Shown here in pieces: positions 61,449 to 64,000 of a DNA stretch of 64,000 bases (positions are counted from its first letter, which is position 1; the number at the start of each line of letters is the position of its first letter). A program made the position numbers and the translations under genes. Source of the stretch: Adineta ricciae (taxonomy: Eukaryota > Rotifera > Eurotatoria > Adinetida > Adinetidae); contig CAJNOJ010000046.1 in the NCBI GenBank assembly GCA_905250025.1, positions 186,001 through 250,000 of the forward strand, given 5' to 3'. The notes beneath the pieces are model-generated. The model was not told where the DNA came from. It saw nothing but the letters and a program-made list of their open reading frames with translations, and did not search any database.

Positions 61449-62640
61449 ATTCATTTCATCAGTTGTAACAACGAAAATTCCCTGTTCGTGAAAAAACTAA
61501 TGATATTTGTTGGAACTGGAAGTTCTGATCTGTGGATGGAAACATACTTTACAAAACAAGATAATCGAATTTAGTTGCACGAGAGCTTATCTAACATGAT
61601 TACGAAGAACTTTCGTGAGAAATAAATTCATCTGAACATAAATATGTCTAAACGATCTTAGTTAACTCTCATAGTGAAATTTGTTCTTATTTCTATTAAA
61701 AGTATCAACCTTGAAGTAAAGGATTTATAAATCTTCTTGACAATCAATGTTCTATTCTATAGAAGTCAAAGAAAGAGTAAGATGAATGACCGACAAATCA
61801 TTTCGGACAGGTCTATTTTCTCTCTTTCTCTCGTTCTGAACAGTTTAATCTCTCTCGATTACTTCGAACTTTCCGAGAAACTCATTCATTCACCAATTGT
61901 CTTCAATGATCAAGTAAGTTCGCAAGCCAATCGTTCTTCTCCTAGCAGTTCCTATCCTAGCCATTGATTCGAATATATTAAACTTGTTCTATTTTGACAA
62001 AATGCTCCCGGCAATTAGACACCAATTGATCAATTAATGAACAAAACATAGCCATGAGCTATTTAATTTCGTATCTCTCGTAAACAATTGCAGATATACA
62101 ACGATTCCTGCATTTTCCTCAAGATATTCAATCCCATTTAAACGTTTTGCTTTTCATTAAGCAGAGTGATTCTTTGTTCTCCTTGGAACTCGAATGCGTA
62201 TCTCATCTACGTGCAAAGTAGCTCATTTGTTTAATGAACACATCTTGAGAGAAGAAGAAAGAAAAGAAAGAAATCTAATCGAATTGCTTCGTGTTCTTTT
62301 TATATTCTCGGTGCCATATGGATACATCGAGCTCATCTCGACAAGAAAATGAAATTGAACATTGATTTGATTTTTTTAATGTATGCAAGCTGTGCAGCAT
62401 TAGTTTGTCATCCATAAGATATAGACATCGAGTACAATACAAATAGTGAAACGATTATTGTTCAAGCTGATGCCCAAGTGAACATCGATTAGTTATCTTT
62501 AGTAAGAAAATGCAAAAGAAAATGACTTCATTCATCGAAATTCTTTGCCAGTAGTGTGCTCGAGAATTCCTCTGGAAAAGATTTACTCGTCTTACTCCTG
62601 TTTTCGAAGATTGATCCACTAAATTGCCAATCAATTGNTC
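61449..62640. other. intergenic and unresolved 5' region of the amine oxidase gene
   Basis: The N-terminal exons of the copper amine oxidase should lie in or before the right part of this stretch, but I could not place them. A single N at 62639 sits at the edge of the first confident exon and blurs the frame. The 76-codon frame 61737-61967 is serine-rich with no domain. Confidence 0.35.
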
Positions 62641-64000
62641 AAATCACCAAACAATGTACCATATTTTCCGGATGGTGTCCGAAAAGATTTGAGACCTTTT
62701 GTCGTTACCCAACCCGAAGGTCCTTCATTTCAGATCGACGGCTATCAGATTACATGGCAAAAATGGCGCCTTCGACCTGGCTATACAGTTCGAGAAGGTG
62801 AAACAGATGAAAATACATTTATTCAACTCATTTGAATCGTTCTTTATTAGGTTTAACAATGAATATGGTGGAATATTACGATCAAAATCGTTGGCGACCG
62901 ATTTTTCATCGAGCTGCCATTGATGAAATGTGGGTGCCGTATGCTGATGCAAGTCCATCGCATAGTTATAAGAACGCATTCGATGTTGGTGAAGCTGGTC
63001 TTGGTTTACTAGCAAACAGTTTAGTACTCGGTTGTGACTGCCTTGGTGAAATCCGCTATATGGATGTCGTCGTCAATAACAATCAAGGGCAAGCTTTGCT
63101 ATTGAAAAACGCAATTTGTATTCATGAGGAGGATATTGGATTACTTTGGAAACACACTGAGTATTAGAAATTCTTCATTTCTTTCGATAAGATGCTAAAT
63201 ATATCCTTTATTGATTAGATTTGTTGATCAACGTACTCAATGCCGTCGTTCCAGACGTCTTGTCGTTTCGTCAGTTATTACCGTTGGTAATTATGAATAT
63301 GGTCTCTTCTGGTACTTTTTTCAAGATGGTACCATTCAATTCGAAGGCAAACTCACCGGAATCATTGCTCCAGGTGAGAAAAAAAAAGAAAAATCGATGA
63401 TAAAACCTAGATGAATATTGATTTCAGGTGCTTATGAAATCGGTAAACCACCCGTATCCGGTGGAATGGTAGCTGAGGGTGTGTATGGTCCACATCATCA
63501 ACATTTTTTTAATATGCGTATTCATTGGATGTTGGACGGTGTCGCCAATTCTCTCGTGGAAATCAATTGTGAACCGATAGAAAAAGGAGAGAAGAATCCA
63601 GCTGGAAATGCTTGGATGGCGAAAGAAACAATTCTGAAAACAGTTGGTGAAGCACGACGATGTCACGATGAAAGAAAAGGTCGCTATTGGAAAGTTATTA
63701 ATTCCCAAGTTACCAATCATGTTGGTCAACCAGTTGCTTACAAGTTAGTTCCATCTGGTCCAGCATGCTTTCCATTATGTGACATCGATTCACCACAAGG
63801 TCGGCGAGGTGCATTTGCGCGTAACCATATGTGGGGAACACGTTATCGTCCCGATGAACTTTATGTCGCTGGTTTCTTTTCTAATCAATCAAAAGGTGAC
63901 GATGGTATCACTGTTTATAGTGAACAACATAAAGATGAATCATTAGTTGATAGTGATCTTGTTACTTGGTACACATTCGGTGTTAACCATGTTGTTCGAT
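62641..64000 (+). CDS. copper-containing amine oxidase (3' partial, runs off the window)
   Basis: Visible exons: about 62641-62797, 62851-63160, 63219-63373 and 63428 to the edge. The catalytic domain is clear: QPEGPSFQIDGYQITWQKW, IDEMWVPYADASPSHSY, the anionic-base region, CIHEEDIGLLWKH, and VGNYEYGLFWYFFQDG, whose first tyrosine is the one converted to topaquinone. A copper-ligand H-x-H lies in PHHQHFFNMR. The enzyme oxidises primary amines to aldehydes with release of hydrogen peroxide and ammonia. The overall style (GCDCLGEI, HEEDIG) is like bacterial, fungal and plant enzymes. Whether it is ancestral in animals or acquired cannot be judged here. The N-terminal domains are not seen, and the last about 150-200 residues lie beyond the edge. 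Confidence 0.85.

Overview
The window is eukaryotic and animal. Its genes are split by many very short introns (mostly 45-60 bp, GT-AG) and the intergenic DNA is AT-rich. Orthologues of metazoan genes are packed closely on both strands: ERK MAP kinase, rapsyn, SAS-6, MCM5, LARP4, ARMC8, TM9SF2, TBC1D24, a SNX19-like sorting nexin and a LIM protein. Between them lie genes whose families are typical of bacteria or fungi but which carry introns and signal peptides: a GH32 fructosidase, a bacterial-type C1 peptidase, a putative cyclase and a copper amine oxidase. This mixture fits a bdelloid rotifer (Rotaria or Adineta type). That assignment is an inference from gene style, not from a marker sequence. 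I recognised no viral or LTR element, no tRNA or rRNA and no CRISPR array.

Layout: 1-5 kb holds two inverted LIM-protein copies flanking a membrane-anchored cyclase. 6.4-9.3 kb holds the GH32 gene with a PAN domain inside it and a His/Arg/Ser-rich protein. 9.9-16.4 kb holds, on +, the SNX19-like gene, an Sts/UBASH3-like histidine phosphatase and an RCC1-repeat protein. 16.9-23 kb holds TM9SF2-like (17 exons) and TBC1D24-like. 23.5-26.6 kb holds an LRR protein converging on the C1 peptidase, with coding ends that overlap. 27.3-35.3 kb on - holds MCM5, an A20/AN1 zinc-finger protein and ARMC8. 36.7-41.8 kb on + holds LARP4, with an assembly gap over its La motif. 42.6-46.6 kb holds an unrecognised gene head to head with SAS-6. 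49-54.8 kb on + holds ERK and a 991-residue inhibitor-of-apoptosis protein with up to seven BIR modules and a RING. 55.3-57.2 kb on - holds rapsyn. A 3.8 kb gene-poor stretch follows, then a small secreted 8-cysteine peptide and the 5' part of a copper amine oxidase that leaves the window.

Exon chains were checked by eye: each acceptor and donor had to keep the reading frame and restore family motifs. For most complete multi-exon genes the summed exon length is a multiple of three. The genes look like independent housekeeping and signalling loci, not one operon or pathway. The most unusual observations are the patchy near-identity, introns included, between the two LIM copies; the seven-BIR protein; the PAN domain inside a GH32 beta-sandwich; the exon-encoded repeats in the tail of the C1 peptidase; and the cystine-rich peptide.
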